Positions 25,100 to 35,006 of a stretch of 63,991 nt of DNA are shown one piece after another (position 1 is the stretch's first letter; each line of letters begins with the position of its first letter). The translations under genes were made by a program, and so were the position numbers. This stretch comes from Planctomycetaceae bacterium (GTDB lineage Bacteria > Planctomycetota > Planctomycetia > Pirellulales > Pirellulaceae): assembly GCA_027487485.1 (NCBI GenBank), contig JAIYDN010000062.1, forward strand, positions 1-63,991, written 5' to 3'. The notes beneath the pieces are model-generated. The model was not told the origin of the DNA and did no database searches. It saw only the letters and a program-made list of their open reading frames with translations.

Positions 25100-27364
25100 T
25101 TGCAGCGTCTTCTCGACAACTTTCGGTTTTATGTTGAGAACCTTGCTTGGCAAAGGCAGGAGGTTTTTAGTCGCAGTGCGCAAGGACAGAGTCCATTGGC
25201 AGTGATGGTGACTTGCTCCGATTCAAGAATCCTCCCCGAAACATTTTTAAGGCTTGATCCCGGCGACCTTTTTGTAGTTCGAAACGCCGGGAATATGATT
25301 CCTGACCTCGACGCAGGCAGCGGCGAATTGGCGTCGATTGAGTACGCGGTGAAGGTTTTACTCGTCAAGGATGTGGTGGTCTGTGGCCACTATCATTGCG
25401 GGGCAATCAAGGCGTTGATTGCAGAGGGGCCGATGGAAGGCCTTGATCATGTACCCGCATGGCTGAAGCATGGAGGGAAAGTTCTTGAGCAACTTCGAAG
25501 CAAGCATGCAACGGAGGAATTATCCGAAATCGCTCGGGAAGAATTCGCAATCGAAGCGAATGCCTTGGAGCAAGTCAAACGACTCAGCGAAGTTCCCTTC
25601 ATTCAACAGCGACTAGGAGCTGGAGAAGTCCGCTTGTATGCTTGGGTGCTACGATTTGAATCAAACCAATTGGTTTCATACGATCCTCACCAGCAGCGTT
25701 TTGTTTCCATTACGGGCAATCCGATGTCACATCCGGTATTCCCCTTGGAGTCCGACTGTTGTAAAGACACACTTGAAACCGAGCTGCCACAAGCCAATCT
25801 GATGGAAGATGAGTCCAAGCCAACGCGGACGTGGCAAGCATGGGCGGTTGATTTCAAGTCAGATTTTGTTGCGTCGATTGTGTTGTTTTGTGTTAGTCTT
25901 CCCTTTTGTATCGCCATCGCTCGCGCATCCAACACATCGATGGCCTCTAGCCTTACCGCCGCCATCGTTGCCAGTTGGCTTGCAACGGCGTTGAGCGGAA
26001 ATCGAATTCTGGTCAGCGGACCAAGCACAAGTTTGATCGCAATCGTTGCGACTTGTGTATCGATGCACGGGCTGCCAGCACTCGCGATTTCGATTGTTTG
26101 CGCAGGACTAATCCAAATTGTCTTGGGACTTTTGCGTATAGGCCGATACTTTCGTGCGACTTCGCCAGCCATTGTTCAAGGCCTCTTAGCAGGAATCGGT
26201 GCGGCGTTGGTTGTACAACAATTTCATCTCTCGGTCGATGAAGCTCCGTTTGCAACGAGTTGGCGAAACCTGTTCGATTTGCCAATGGCGGTCGTCAATA
26301 TTTTTCTAGACCATGGACATCCGGGGCACCGTCCCGCAGCTATGGTTGGACTCATCACCATCCTATCAATCGTGGTCTGGGATCGGCGTAAAGGAAAATT
26401 TTTAGGATGGATGCCTTCAGTGCTGATCGGCATCGCGATCGCCACAATTCTCCGCGCAACATTTGCCTTACCGATTGAAACCGTTCGTGTCGAAGCTGGG
26501 TTGGTGTCTTGGGTTGATTGGAAAAGCGTTTCATGGACGCCTCAATTTTTTGGGGCCGCCATTTTACCCACCTCCATTGCTCTCGCATTAGCAGCTAGTT
26601 CTGAGTCATTGCTAACGCTCTTTAGTATGTCTGACTCGGACAAAACTCGACCTCCAAGACCCAACCGCGAACTGGTATCGCAGGGGATCGGCAACGTCGT
26701 ATCGGGAGCACTGGGCGGATTGCCAATCGCAATCGCAATGGTGCGAAGTCAAGCCAACCGCGAGCTTGACGCGAAGTCTTACTTATCTGTGCTGTTACAC
26801 AGTATGTGGCTGATTCTGTTTGCGGGTGCAGTTCCCTTTGTGCTAGCGAGAGTACCTACATCTGCATTGGCCGCCGTTTTGATGATCACCGGATTCAAAA
26901 TGATAGACGTTTCCGCGAATAGGAATTTTGTAAGGGAGCACCGAATTGAAGGAGGCATCGGAATTATCACGGCCATCAGCGTATTTTTTTTCGGAATCCT
27001 TATCGGAGTTGCGATCGGCGTTCTGTGTTCGGTTGCCGCGTTAGTCCACACTTTTTCGCGGCTTCGAATTCGTATTGTTGAGAGTTCGAGTTTGCAATGG
27101 ACGGAGATAGTTCTGGAAGGAAACGCTAATTTCCTCCGCCTACCGAAGCTTGGCGATGCTCTGGAAAGCATGGCCAGTCGGCCAAGTATTCGAATCAATA
27201 CAGCGGCATTGAGTTATCTTGACCATGCAACATTCTCGTTTCTGGAAAAATGGGCTGGGGACCGTGCTGCGTCCGGCCAAACAACGGAGCTTGACCTTGT
27301 GACGCTCCGATCGCGACTTCAACATCGACAGCCACGTCCGCGAAACACCCCCGAGTCGCTGTAG
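25100..27364 (+). CDS. Beta-carbonic anhydrase fused to SulP anion transporter with STAS domain
   Basis: 754 residues from a TTG start seven bases after GGGAG. Residues about 1-205 are a beta-class carbonic anhydrase with zinc ligands Cys39 (CSDSR), His97 and Cys100 (CGHYHCGA) and the Asp41-Arg43 dyad. A linker leads to a SulP permease (about 250-685) with about ten hydrophobic segments (SLTAAIVASWLATAL, SGPSTSLIAI, TSPAIVQGLLAGIG, GNVVSGALGGLP). A STAS-like end follows (about 690-735, INTAALSYLDHATFSFL). The enzyme would convert CO2 and bicarbonate next to an anion channel, so bicarbonate transport is likely. In the carbonic anhydrase-SulP fusions I know, the enzyme is at the C-terminus; here it is N-terminal. 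Confidence 0.92.
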   Translation: MQRLLDNFRFYVENLAWQRQEVFSRSAQGQSPLAVMVTCSDSRILPETFLRLDPGDLFVVRNAGNMIPDLDAGSGELASIEYAVKVLLVKDVVVCGHYHCGAIKALIAEGPMEGLDHVPAWLKHGGKVLEQLRSKHATEELSEIAREEFAIEANALEQVKRLSEVPFIQQRLGAGEVRLYAWVLRFESNQLVSYDPHQQRFVSITGNPMSHPVFPLESDCCKDTLETELPQANLMEDESKPTRTWQAWAVDFKSDFVASIVLFCVSLPFCIAIARASNTSMASSLTAAIVASWLATALSGNRILVSGPSTSLIAIVATCVSMHGLPALAISIVCAGLIQIVLGLLRIGRYFRATSPAIVQGLLAGIGAALVVQQFHLSVDEAPFATSWRNLFDLPMAVVNIFLDHGHPGHRPAAMVGLITILSIVVWDRRKGKFLGWMPSVLIGIAIATILRATFALPIETVRVEAGLVSWVDWKSVSWTPQFFGAAILPTSIALALAASSESLLTLFSMSDSDKTRPPRPNRELVSQGIGNVVSGALGGLPIAIAMVRSQANRELDAKSYLSVLLHSMWLILFAGAVPFVLARVPTSALAAVLMITGFKMIDVSANRNFVREHRIEGGIGIITAISVFFFGILIGVAIGVLCSVAALVHTFSRLRIRIVESSSLQWTEIVLEGNANFLRLPKLGDALESMASRPSIRINTAALSYLDHATFSFLEKWAGDRAASGQTTELDLVTLRSRLQHRQPRPRNTPESL

Positions 27365-27398
27365 ATATCGTATCGCCCCTTTATTCAGTGAGATAAAT

Positions 27399-29396
27399 TT
27401 GGAAACAACTGACTTCAAAAAACCGAGCAAGACGTCGATCGGTTCAAAATCCTCAACTGCTTCCTCTAGTTTCGAGGATGATTTGTCGATCGATGGCAAT
27501 GCAAAACCGCAACACAAAGCTGATGACAAAACTCCCGTTTCGTTTGGCGACTATCTTTTGATGCGCATTTTGGGACAGGGCGGCATGGGAGTCGTCTACC
27601 TTGCAACTCAGATTGAGCTGCAACGAAATGTCGCAGTGAAGATGATTCGAAGCGGTGGACTTGCAACACAGTTAGAGGTCCAGCGGTTTTATACCGAGGC
27701 ACGCGCTGCAGCAAGCCTCCGCCATCCGAATATCGTTTCGGTATATCAGATCGGAGAGATTGACGGTCAGCATTTCTTTTCGATGGAATTTTTGGAAGGA
27801 GAGAGCTTGGCAAATCGTTTGACCAGCGGTCCGTTACCATCCCCGTTGGCCGCAAAGTATGTCTTGGATTTGGCGACCGCCATCGCCTATGCGCACTCCA
27901 AAGGCATCATTCACCGCGACCTTAAGCCTGCGAACATTATCGTTGGTCAAGGCGAACACTTGACCATTACCGACTTTGGTTTGGCGAAAGTATTGCATTC
28001 GCAAGTAAATGTGACCATGGACGGAACCACACTGGGTACACCTGGTTACATGTCGCCAGAGCAGGCTTCAGGAGATGCAAAAGTGCATGGAGAGGCGACG
28101 GACATCTATTCTCTTGGAGCCATTCTTTTTGCGTTGCTCACGGGAGAACCACCGTTTCCAGAACGCGATGTCGCCCAGTCGATCTACCACATCATTCATC
28201 ACCAACCACCTCTCGTTCGCGACCTGCGCCCGGGCGTACCAAAAGATTTAGAAACCATTGTCGCAAAATGCCTCAACAAGAATCCAGGAGATCGATATTT
28301 GACGGCAGATGCGTTGGCAGGGGATTTGAATCGATTCCTTCGTTCGGAACCTATATCGGCCCGACCCTTAGCAGTCATGGTTCGTTGGTATCGGTGGATG
28401 CGGTGCGTCCCAATCATCTCAACCTTGACCGGCTCCGATTCGCCGAGCCCCACACCGGCGCACCGATTCGCAAACGCCTGCATTGCCGCACTTTTGTTGG
28501 TTGCCGCGCTGGCGACTGTATTTCGTTCGCCAATACGAGACGCCTTCAATGACGCAATCCTTCCTGCTCACATCACGATGGGTGCAAGCGCGTTATCGCC
28601 TAACGAGCTGAAGGAGCTATCGCTGATTTCCAAACGATTTGAATCAATTGCAGGTCAACCACTTTCCTTGATAACGTCGAACGACGCGGAAAAGGATATC
28701 CAACAACTGGAGACAGGACAGGTGAACTTGGCCGTGATGACGTTACCAGAAGTCCAGCAAGCGAGCTTGAAAATGATTGCTCCTTTGTTTCTCGGAACCG
28801 TTCATGTCGTGGTACGCGATTCCGTCGCAGCGACCAAACTTCAGGACTTGCAAGGCAAGCGAATAGCAATCGGATCGCATGGTTCAATCTCGCATCAAGT
28901 CGTTGAAACCTTGAGACAACAGATTCCAGGACTCTTCGAAGGCATGCTTTGCGTTGAGTTAGAAGGCACGGAGATCTTGAACAACCATGCTCTCGACGCA
29001 GCGATTATCGTAACTCCAGTCGATACTCCAGCAATCAACTCGCTACTTCAAACTTCGCGTTTTCGGTTAGTGGAGTTACCCGTCCCGGAGCAGATCAAAG
29101 AAAACCGCTCTGGAATGGCGATGCGGCGACTTTCAAGCAGGGATTACGTGCAAATTGTGGGAACGATCAACACGATTGATATTCCGATCGTTATCGCTTG
29201 CAAGTCCGGGGTTTCGAGCAAGTTGGTCAACACGGTCCTGGTGTCGATTTACGGTCGCGAAGCTCATCCAGCGAACCAGTTCCCAATCGTAGAATCCGAA
29301 TCGTTGAACCAGTGGCCACTGCATCCTGTGGCCCAAAGGTTTTTTGACGATGCGTTCAGTCGGATAGCGTTATTACGAAAACGCGAGGCACGGTGA
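27399..29396 (+). CDS. Membrane Ser/Thr protein kinase with extracellular TAXI-type ligand-binding domain
   Basis: 665 residues. The N-terminal kinase (about 48-310) has the glycine loop GQGGMGVVY, Lys81 in VAVK, HRDLKPAN (Asp174), DFG (192-194) and GTPGYMSPEQ, so it should be active. A TM helix (about 354-373) follows. The C-terminal part (about 395-640) resembles periplasmic substrate-binding proteins of TAXI/NMT1-like TRAP systems (ALSPNELKELSLISKRFE, GKRIAIGSHGS). This makes a one-protein sensor: small ligand outside, phosphorylation inside. The start is a TTG 34 bases after the SulP fusion gene with a weak ribosome-binding site. Operon position suggests that it senses a substrate linked to that transporter. 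Confidence 0.87.
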   Translation: METTDFKKPSKTSIGSKSSTASSSFEDDLSIDGNAKPQHKADDKTPVSFGDYLLMRILGQGGMGVVYLATQIELQRNVAVKMIRSGGLATQLEVQRFYTEARAAASLRHPNIVSVYQIGEIDGQHFFSMEFLEGESLANRLTSGPLPSPLAAKYVLDLATAIAYAHSKGIIHRDLKPANIIVGQGEHLTITDFGLAKVLHSQVNVTMDGTTLGTPGYMSPEQASGDAKVHGEATDIYSLGAILFALLTGEPPFPERDVAQSIYHIIHHQPPLVRDLRPGVPKDLETIVAKCLNKNPGDRYLTADALAGDLNRFLRSEPISARPLAVMVRWYRWMRCVPIISTLTGSDSPSPTPAHRFANACIAALLLVAALATVFRSPIRDAFNDAILPAHITMGASALSPNELKELSLISKRFESIAGQPLSLITSNDAEKDIQQLETGQVNLAVMTLPEVQQASLKMIAPLFLGTVHVVVRDSVAATKLQDLQGKRIAIGSHGSISHQVVETLRQQIPGLFEGMLCVELEGTEILNNHALDAAIIVTPVDTPAINSLLQTSRFRLVELPVPEQIKENRSGMAMRRLSSRDYVQIVGTINTIDIPIVIACKSGVSSKLVNTVLVSIYGREAHPANQFPIVESESLNQWPLHPVAQRFFDDAFSRIALLRKREAR

Positions 29397-29791
29397 ATAC
29401 GACCACTGGTAAAAAGCCAATTGATATCTACCTAGTTCTTGTGATGGTACTCTGCTCGGGAGCGAGTGGACTGATCTATGAGATATCCTGGTCTGGTCAG
29501 ATCGCTGCTTTCTTTGGCCATTCAGTGGCCGCAGCTTCAATAACACTGGCCGCTTATTTTGCTGGCATGGCTTTTGGCTACGCGGCAGGCGGTTCGCGAT
29601 TTGCCCAGCGAGTTTCGCCACTGAGAGCCTACGGTTGCCTCGAAACTTTTATTGGACTGTATGCCCTGACTTTGCCATGGGTCTTAAGAGTTACGGATAC
29701 TAGCGGATCATCATCGATCATGCATTCGCAAGTCGTTCTGCTTACGGCGAGGTTTGGATTAAAGTTAACTGAAACGCTTGTTTTTAACTGA
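29393..29791 (+). pseudogene. Truncated spermidine-synthase-like membrane protein
   Basis: 132 residues from a GTG overlapping the kinase stop (GTGA). The first about 95 residues match the N-terminal membrane part of fused MFS/spermidine-synthase proteins (LCSGASGLIYEISWSGQIAA, then AAYFAGMAFGYAAGGSRFA and a YALTLPW helix). From about residue 100 the sequence loses that character and ends TETLVFN. The remaining TM helices and the methyltransferase-like domain are missing, so this is a remnant or a very short derived protein. Confidence 0.6.
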
Positions 29792-29807
29792 AAGAAACGG
29801 TTCCGGA

Positions 29808-30041
29808 ATGGTTATTCACAAATTTCGCACTGCGTTCCGAACTCACTTGCTTCTTGTCTTGATATGGCTTGCCATTCAAACAATTTCTGGTTGCGCAACA
29901 CATAAATCAAATATTCTTGCTAAGTCTAAGTCCCAATCCGAACCAGGCGAATCTGCACTTCAACACAAGCTTCTTCATAAGCCAGATCGAGTCTGTTTGG
30001 TACGCACACCTGAAAAAGCACCTTTTACGCTCTCAAAATAG
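29808..30041 (+). CDS. Small lipoprotein
   Basis: 77 residues from the ATG at 29808. A hydrophobic signal (THLLLVLIWLAIQT) ends in the lipobox ISGC at about residue 29. The mature part is Lys/Ser/His-containing without known motifs. It starts 16 bases after the broken gene. Function unknown. Confidence 0.55.
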   Translation: MVIHKFRTAFRTHLLLVLIWLAIQTISGCATHKSNILAKSKSQSEPGESALQHKLLHKPDRVCLVRTPEKAPFTLSK

Positions 30042-30197
30042 CAATTTCATTGAAGCCAAAAGTCGGACTTCTCTGGGATGTGCATGAATGGTAGGGAATA
30101 TTCCCGTTCGTGTTCAGCATTGAGAACAATTAGGATACCAGCTATCCAGCAAGGATGAATTGAAGTTGCATCGCTTCGAGTCGATTCCAATTTCCCA

Positions 30198-32369
30198 GTG
30201 AACCATCAAATGCTTAAAGACGAACACTCTATGATTACTTCAGCCGCAAAACTGCAATACCGTATCGAGGGAATGGACTGCGCCGAAGAGGTTGCGTTGT
30301 TGAAGCGGGAACTCGTTCCGTTGGTTGGCGAAGAAGCGCTGGGATTTGACTTGCTCAACGCAAAGTTGACAGTAGTTACGAACGACGCCGCAATTGGGCG
30401 AGCGGAAGTTGAAGAAGCCATCGCGCGCAGCGGGCTAAAGGCAACACTTTGGAAATCCAAGCCGAATGCGATCGCCGATTCGTATTGGTCTCGAAATAAA
30501 CGTACTGTGCTGACGGCTACCAGTGGTCTGGCCGGATCGATTGGGTTTTTGATCGAGTGGCTGGCAGGTGGAACCAGTAGCGTATCGGTTGAATGGATCG
30601 CAAACGCCTTTTATGCGATTGGAATTCTTGCTGGCTGTGGGATGGTGTTTCCTAAAGCATGGCGATCTTTGATATCGCTGCGACCGGATATGAATTTGTT
30701 GATGACGGTCGCGGTGTTTGGTGCGGCGCTGATTGGTGAATGGTCCGAAGGCGCAACAGTTGCCTTTCTGTTTTCGTTGTCGCTGTTGCTGGAATCATGG
30801 AGTGTGGGGCGCGCTCGCAACGCGATCGGAAAGTTGATGGACCTCAGTCCACCGATGGCCAATGTCAAGCTACCGGATGGTCGATCGAAAGATGTAGCCC
30901 CCACCGAAGTCGAAGTGGGTTCCATCGTCGTCATTCGCCCCGGCGATAAATTGCCGCTGGATGGCAAAGTCGTATCGGGTGCAAGCAGTATCAACCAAGC
31001 ATCGATCACCGGCGAAAGCGTGCCTGTCGAAAAGAAGCTAGGCGACATGGTCTTTGCGGGAACGGTCAATGGTGATGGATTGCTCGAAGTGCAAACGACC
31101 AAACTAGCCGAAGATACGATGCTGGCTCAGATCATCAACATGGTCGGCGATGCCCAGTCAAAACGTGCTCCTTCGGAGATGTGGGTCGAGAAGTTCGCCG
31201 CGATCTACACACCGGCCGTTATGATCGCGGCGCTGTTGATCTTTGTCATTCCGCCAACATTTTTTGGCGGCTGGTGGTCGGATTGGTTTTATCGATCCCT
31301 GGTGTTGTTGGTAATCGCTTGCCCGTGTGCGCTGGTGATCTCTACGCCGGTCAGTATCGTCGCGGCGCTTGCTTCGGCTGCAAAACACGGTGTGCTCATC
31401 AAGGGAGGGTTGTATGTGGAAATCCCGTCGCGGTTGAAAGCGATTGCACTCGATAAAACTGGAACCATTACGCAAGGCAAACCAACGGTCGTAGAAATCG
31501 TCCCGATGAACGGACATGACGAAACCGAACTGCTTATACGGGCGGGTGCTCTTGAGCAAAGCAGCTCGCATCCTCTTGCCCAAGCGATCCTCGCCGAAAT
31601 CTCGAAGCGAGGGCTCGCGCTTCCGTTGCCTGAACAGTTTGAGATCATTCAAGGCAAGGGGGCACGAGGCACCATCGATGGCAAAGCCTATTGGCTAGGT
31701 TCGCATCGCTATCTTGAAGAGCGCGGTCAAGAAACGCCCGAGGTTCACAATCGGTTGGAAGCTTTGCAAAACGCCGGTCGCTCGATCGTCGTGGTAGGCA
31801 ACGACGAGCATGTTTGCGGGTTCATTGCGTTGGGTGATGCAATTCGCGAGGAAAGTGTCGAAGCCATCAAGGAACTTCACCGGCTCGGGATTGAAAAGGT
31901 CGTAATGCTGACGGGCGACAATGCGGGGACAGCGCAAGTGGTCTCAAAAGCAGTCGGCATCGACGAAGTTAAAGCTGAATTGCTACCGGAAGACAAGGTA
32001 AACGCAGTCGCCGATTTGGTCTCGCGATATGGACAGGTCGCCATGATCGGAGACGGCGTGAACGACGCACCGGCATTGGCGAGAGCTTCACTAGGAATTG
32101 CGATGGGTGCCGTCGGTAGCGACGCGGCGATCGAGACCGCCGATATCGCCTTGATGTCGGATGAACTGGCCAAGGTGCCATGGCTGATTGGTCATTCCAA
32201 ACGAACGATGCAAATCATCCGTCAGAACATCATTTTTTCCCTTGCCGTCAAAGCAATATTTGTTGTGCTCACATTGATGGGAACATCGTCGCTGTGGGGA
32301 GCTATTGCCGCCGATACGGGTGCATCACTGTTGGTTGTCGCCAACGGGCTGCGATTACTCAAAGCGTAA
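30198..32369 (+). CDS. P1B-type heavy-metal-transporting ATPase (Zn/Cd/Pb type)
   Basis: 723 residues. The N-terminal HMA-like domain (about 18-80) carries GMDCAEEV in place of GMDCxxC, so only one Cys remains with two Glu. Core motifs: TGES (actuator), CPC in the membrane (IACPCALVIS), DKTGTIT with the phosphorylated Asp, the SSHPLAQA HP motif and MIGDGVNDAPALA. The CPC plus a CAEE-type HMA resembles Zn/Cd/Pb exporters such as ZntA/CadA more than Cu pumps. It exports cytoplasmic metal to the periplasm, where the RND pumps can take over. The start (GTG at 30198, or an ATG at 30210 or 30231) is uncertain because no clear ribosome-binding site is visible. Confidence 0.93.
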   Translation: MNHQMLKDEHSMITSAAKLQYRIEGMDCAEEVALLKRELVPLVGEEALGFDLLNAKLTVVTNDAAIGRAEVEEAIARSGLKATLWKSKPNAIADSYWSRNKRTVLTATSGLAGSIGFLIEWLAGGTSSVSVEWIANAFYAIGILAGCGMVFPKAWRSLISLRPDMNLLMTVAVFGAALIGEWSEGATVAFLFSLSLLLESWSVGRARNAIGKLMDLSPPMANVKLPDGRSKDVAPTEVEVGSIVVIRPGDKLPLDGKVVSGASSINQASITGESVPVEKKLGDMVFAGTVNGDGLLEVQTTKLAEDTMLAQIINMVGDAQSKRAPSEMWVEKFAAIYTPAVMIAALLIFVIPPTFFGGWWSDWFYRSLVLLVIACPCALVISTPVSIVAALASAAKHGVLIKGGLYVEIPSRLKAIALDKTGTITQGKPTVVEIVPMNGHDETELLIRAGALEQSSSHPLAQAILAEISKRGLALPLPEQFEIIQGKGARGTIDGKAYWLGSHRYLEERGQETPEVHNRLEALQNAGRSIVVVGNDEHVCGFIALGDAIREESVEAIKELHRLGIEKVVMLTGDNAGTAQVVSKAVGIDEVKAELLPEDKVNAVADLVSRYGQVAMIGDGVNDAPALARASLGIAMGAVGSDAAIETADIALMSDELAKVPWLIGHSKRTMQIIRQNIIFSLAVKAIFVVLTLMGTSSLWGAIAADTGASLLVVANGLRLLKA

Positions 32370-33014
32370 TGCTACCAAAGATACTGAAATGCAAATCCAT
32401 GGGACGTCAACGTAGATTGCGAGATAACGCTCCAACCTTTTTTTCCGGTATCGGTTTGTTGAATCGCTGAAGCGGATTGAAACGCAATGGCTCAATCAAG
32501 GCCGATTTGCGATGTATCGTGCGCATCGTCGTTGACGCGAGAGAGTGGCCCAAACGCAGAGACAGCATACTATCCTGTTTTTTTCCATGTTTCGTCCGTC
32601 ATCTTCGCCGCCGTTATGAACAGTCGAGCAGACATAAATGCGTGGCCGCTGACGCCGTTATTTATTTCGAAGCGGATGCCAATTGGCTGAGTGTCCTGTT
32701 TCGTATGGTCGAGATCCGCCCGTCAACCGTTGGGTGGCGACCAGTGGTGCTGCGCCGACGAAAAAGGCGCTCATCGAACGCTCGCCACACATGCCCTCAC
32801 CAGCCAGTGTTGCTGATTGGCAAGTAGAATCGCAATAGCGATCTGCGAGTGAAATTAGGAAAGCCTGGTAAGATGAGCACAAGCAGCAAAGAATTTTAGA
32901 ATCAAAGAGATGTTCCAAACTGATGACTGACTTCGGGCATGCCGAAGAAGATGAGAGAAATGTTTCTCGCACCAGAGGGACAAAAGACTTCCTACCTAGC
33001 AAAGGAATGCTGGC
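32370..33014. other. 645-base stretch without a supported gene
   Basis: Short frames occur on both strands (for example 32477-32827 + and 32658-33002 -), but none has a good ribosome-binding site, signal peptide or recognisable motif. The last 15 bases hold the AAAGGA site for the gene at 33015. Confidence 0.5.
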
Positions 33015-33428
33015 GTGTTTTATCGGTCACTGGGATTATCGCGATGGCTTACAGCTTGGATGCTGATATGCTTTATTGCGCCCCAGGACGTTTGTTTGTC
33101 TTGCTTGGTCACGCGGCTGGCGGCGAGCGATCGCGTGGAAGACACCTATTGCGATTGCTGCGGCGTTGTTGGTGCAATGGATGAGACTGGCGATGATTAC
33201 GGATCGCCTATCCAAATTCCATGTGATGATTCCAATTGCCCATCATGCATCATGAAGAGCATGGGGATTATTTTGAATCCTGCCGTTGAGGTCCAACGTC
33301 AGCCCGAAGAATTCAGTGCGTTCTCAGGCGTACTGAGCTTCGACGCAGTAGCTTTCGGTTGCAGACTTGTGGAATCCGCAAACAGCCCGCCTTCAGACTC
33401 GCATCAGGTCTTTCATCTGCGCATTTGA
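33015..33428 (+). CDS. Secreted Cys-rich protein preceding the TolC-like gene
   Basis: 137 residues from a GTG eight bases after AAAGGA. The N-terminal hydrophobic stretch (WLTAWMLICFIA) is a probable signal, followed by a Cys-rich centre (TYCDCCGVVG, IPCDDSNCPSCIMK) and a hydrophobic end VFHLRI. It belongs by layout with the proteins at 16396, 23527 and 35867. No family recognised; metal binding in the periplasm inferred. Confidence 0.65.
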   Translation: MFYRSLGLSRWLTAWMLICFIAPQDVCLSCLVTRLAASDRVEDTYCDCCGVVGAMDETGDDYGSPIQIPCDDSNCPSCIMKSMGIILNPAVEVQRQPEEFSAFSGVLSFDAVAFGCRLVESANSPPSDSHQVFHLRI

Positions 33429-33497
33429 GCGGAGCCTCACTGTATCAACGTTTTATGGTGTGAGCGATTGTCTTGATGTTGGCTGGATGTGGACAAA

Positions 33498-35006
33498 ATG
33501 AAAAACAACCTCTTTTATTTAGCAGCCGCCTTGTTGGCCGGCTGCGGCGGATGCGCGGCAGATAACCATCGTCGATCAATGGATCGACGATCCACACATG
33601 CCTCGCATGTCACGCCGGCAAAAACCCAAACGGCGATATCGAGAAGTGACCTATCGCCTTTGGCAGAACCGGCGGTGATACCAGCCAGTGGGTTGTTGGA
33701 CGATAACGCTTCGGGCGAAGGCAACGCAGTGGTCGCAGCCGTGGATACGATTCCACAAAACACGCCGATCGAGCCGCCGTTGCCTACATCAAATGGCATG
33801 ACGTTAGAGCAGTTAGTGACTCTTGCGCTCGATAACAATCCCGCCGTGAAAGAGCTTGCGGCTACGACTCAAAAGGCGGCTGGATATCGAACACAGGTCG
33901 GCCTTTACGCGAACCCTACGGTCGGCTACCAGGGACAACAGCTTGCTGATCGTGGGACAGACCAACATACCATATTTGCTGAGCAAGAATTCGTAACTGC
34001 TGGAAAACTCGAGCTCAATCGTCGCGTTCAAAACGAAGCGTTGCGAGCTCAATTGCAAGAACTGGAAGCTCAAAAGCTGCGAGTGTCGACCGATATCCAG
34101 ACTCTTTACTATCAGGCCCTTGGTTATCAAAAACAGCTTGACTTAATCAAGGAATTTCGCGCCTTGATGGACAAGGGTTTTGAGCTGGCTCAACAGCGAT
34201 TGAAAGCGGCCGAAGGGTCGAAGATTGATGTTTTGCAAACCAAAGTCCAACGTAATGAGATTGATCTTGCATATCGACAAACCCAAGCTCGCTACGACGC
34301 AGCCTGGCGGGAAATCGCGGCAATTGCCGGTATGCAAGGACTCACGCCAATGCCACTGGTCACCGAATTTCCATTGACGTCCGAAACGATGAGCTGGGAT
34401 AGTGTGGCATCGACCATAGTTGCTTCCAGCCCAGAGTACGCAGCGTCCCAGGCTAGGATCAGCCAAGCACGGGCAGAACTCGCTCGACATGGAGTTCAAG
34501 CGGTGCCCAATGTTACGACTCAGTTTGGTGCAGGGTACGATAATGGCACGGACTCGGGCATGATGAACTTGCAAGTTGGCTTACCGATTCCAGTCTTTAA
34601 TAAGAATCAAGGGAATATCGCAGCCGCAAGGGCAGAATACTGCCGAGCTGTGATGGAAGCCAAACGGATCGAGAATGCGATTCGAGCTAGGCTCGCCATC
34701 GTTTCAAGCGATTTCGAGACATCGTTGGAAGCGGTAAATGTTTATGGAGCGGACATTCTACCCGGTGCCAAAGAGGCTTTGACGCTCGCGGAAACGGCTT
34801 ACAAAGCCGGCGAGATGGATTTCATCCAATTGTTGGTTGCGCGGCGAACGTACTTCGAATCGAATCTTCAGTATGTGAATGCTCAATCGCAACTTGCTTC
34901 GGCGCGAGCCAAAGTCGATGGCTTCGTTCTCTCAGGATCTTTGGACGCGGTTATCGATCGAAGCGGCAGTGATTCGCTTCGCGGATTGACGTTCGGACAG
35001 AAGTAG
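33498..35006 (+). CDS. Outer-membrane efflux channel (TolC/CusC family)
   Basis: 502 residues from the ATG at 33498 (a GTG three codons earlier is an alternative). The signal/lipobox MKNNLFYLAAALLAGC suggests acylation. A Ser/Thr/Pro-rich linker of about 75 residues precedes the channel domain, which starts MTLEQLVTLALDNNPAVKEL and has the internal duplication typical of the family (NPTVGYQGQQLAD; later LQVGLPIPVFNKNQGNIAAA). Trimers form the outer-membrane exit duct for RND pumps. It is the only such gene in the window, upstream of the third adaptor/RND pair. Confidence 0.93.
   Translation: MKNNLFYLAAALLAGCGGCAADNHRRSMDRRSTHASHVTPAKTQTAISRSDLSPLAEPAVIPASGLLDDNASGEGNAVVAAVDTIPQNTPIEPPLPTSNGMTLEQLVTLALDNNPAVKELAATTQKAAGYRTQVGLYANPTVGYQGQQLADRGTDQHTIFAEQEFVTAGKLELNRRVQNEALRAQLQELEAQKLRVSTDIQTLYYQALGYQKQLDLIKEFRALMDKGFELAQQRLKAAEGSKIDVLQTKVQRNEIDLAYRQTQARYDAAWREIAAIAGMQGLTPMPLVTEFPLTSETMSWDSVASTIVASSPEYAASQARISQARAELARHGVQAVPNVTTQFGAGYDNGTDSGMMNLQVGLPIPVFNKNQGNIAAARAEYCRAVMEAKRIENAIRARLAIVSSDFETSLEAVNVYGADILPGAKEALTLAETAYKAGEMDFIQLLVARRTYFESNLQYVNAQSQLASARAKVDGFVLSGSLDAVIDRSGSDSLRGLTFGQK

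Noticed and set aside
30094-30105. Perfect palindrome GGGAATATTCCC before the P1B ATPase
   Set aside because: Twelve bases without a second copy or clear promoter context; could be an operator but cannot be supported.
32658-33002. 114-codon minus-strand frame in the 645-base gap
   Set aside because: Parts look protein-like, but there is no ribosome-binding site, motif or neighbour in that direction.
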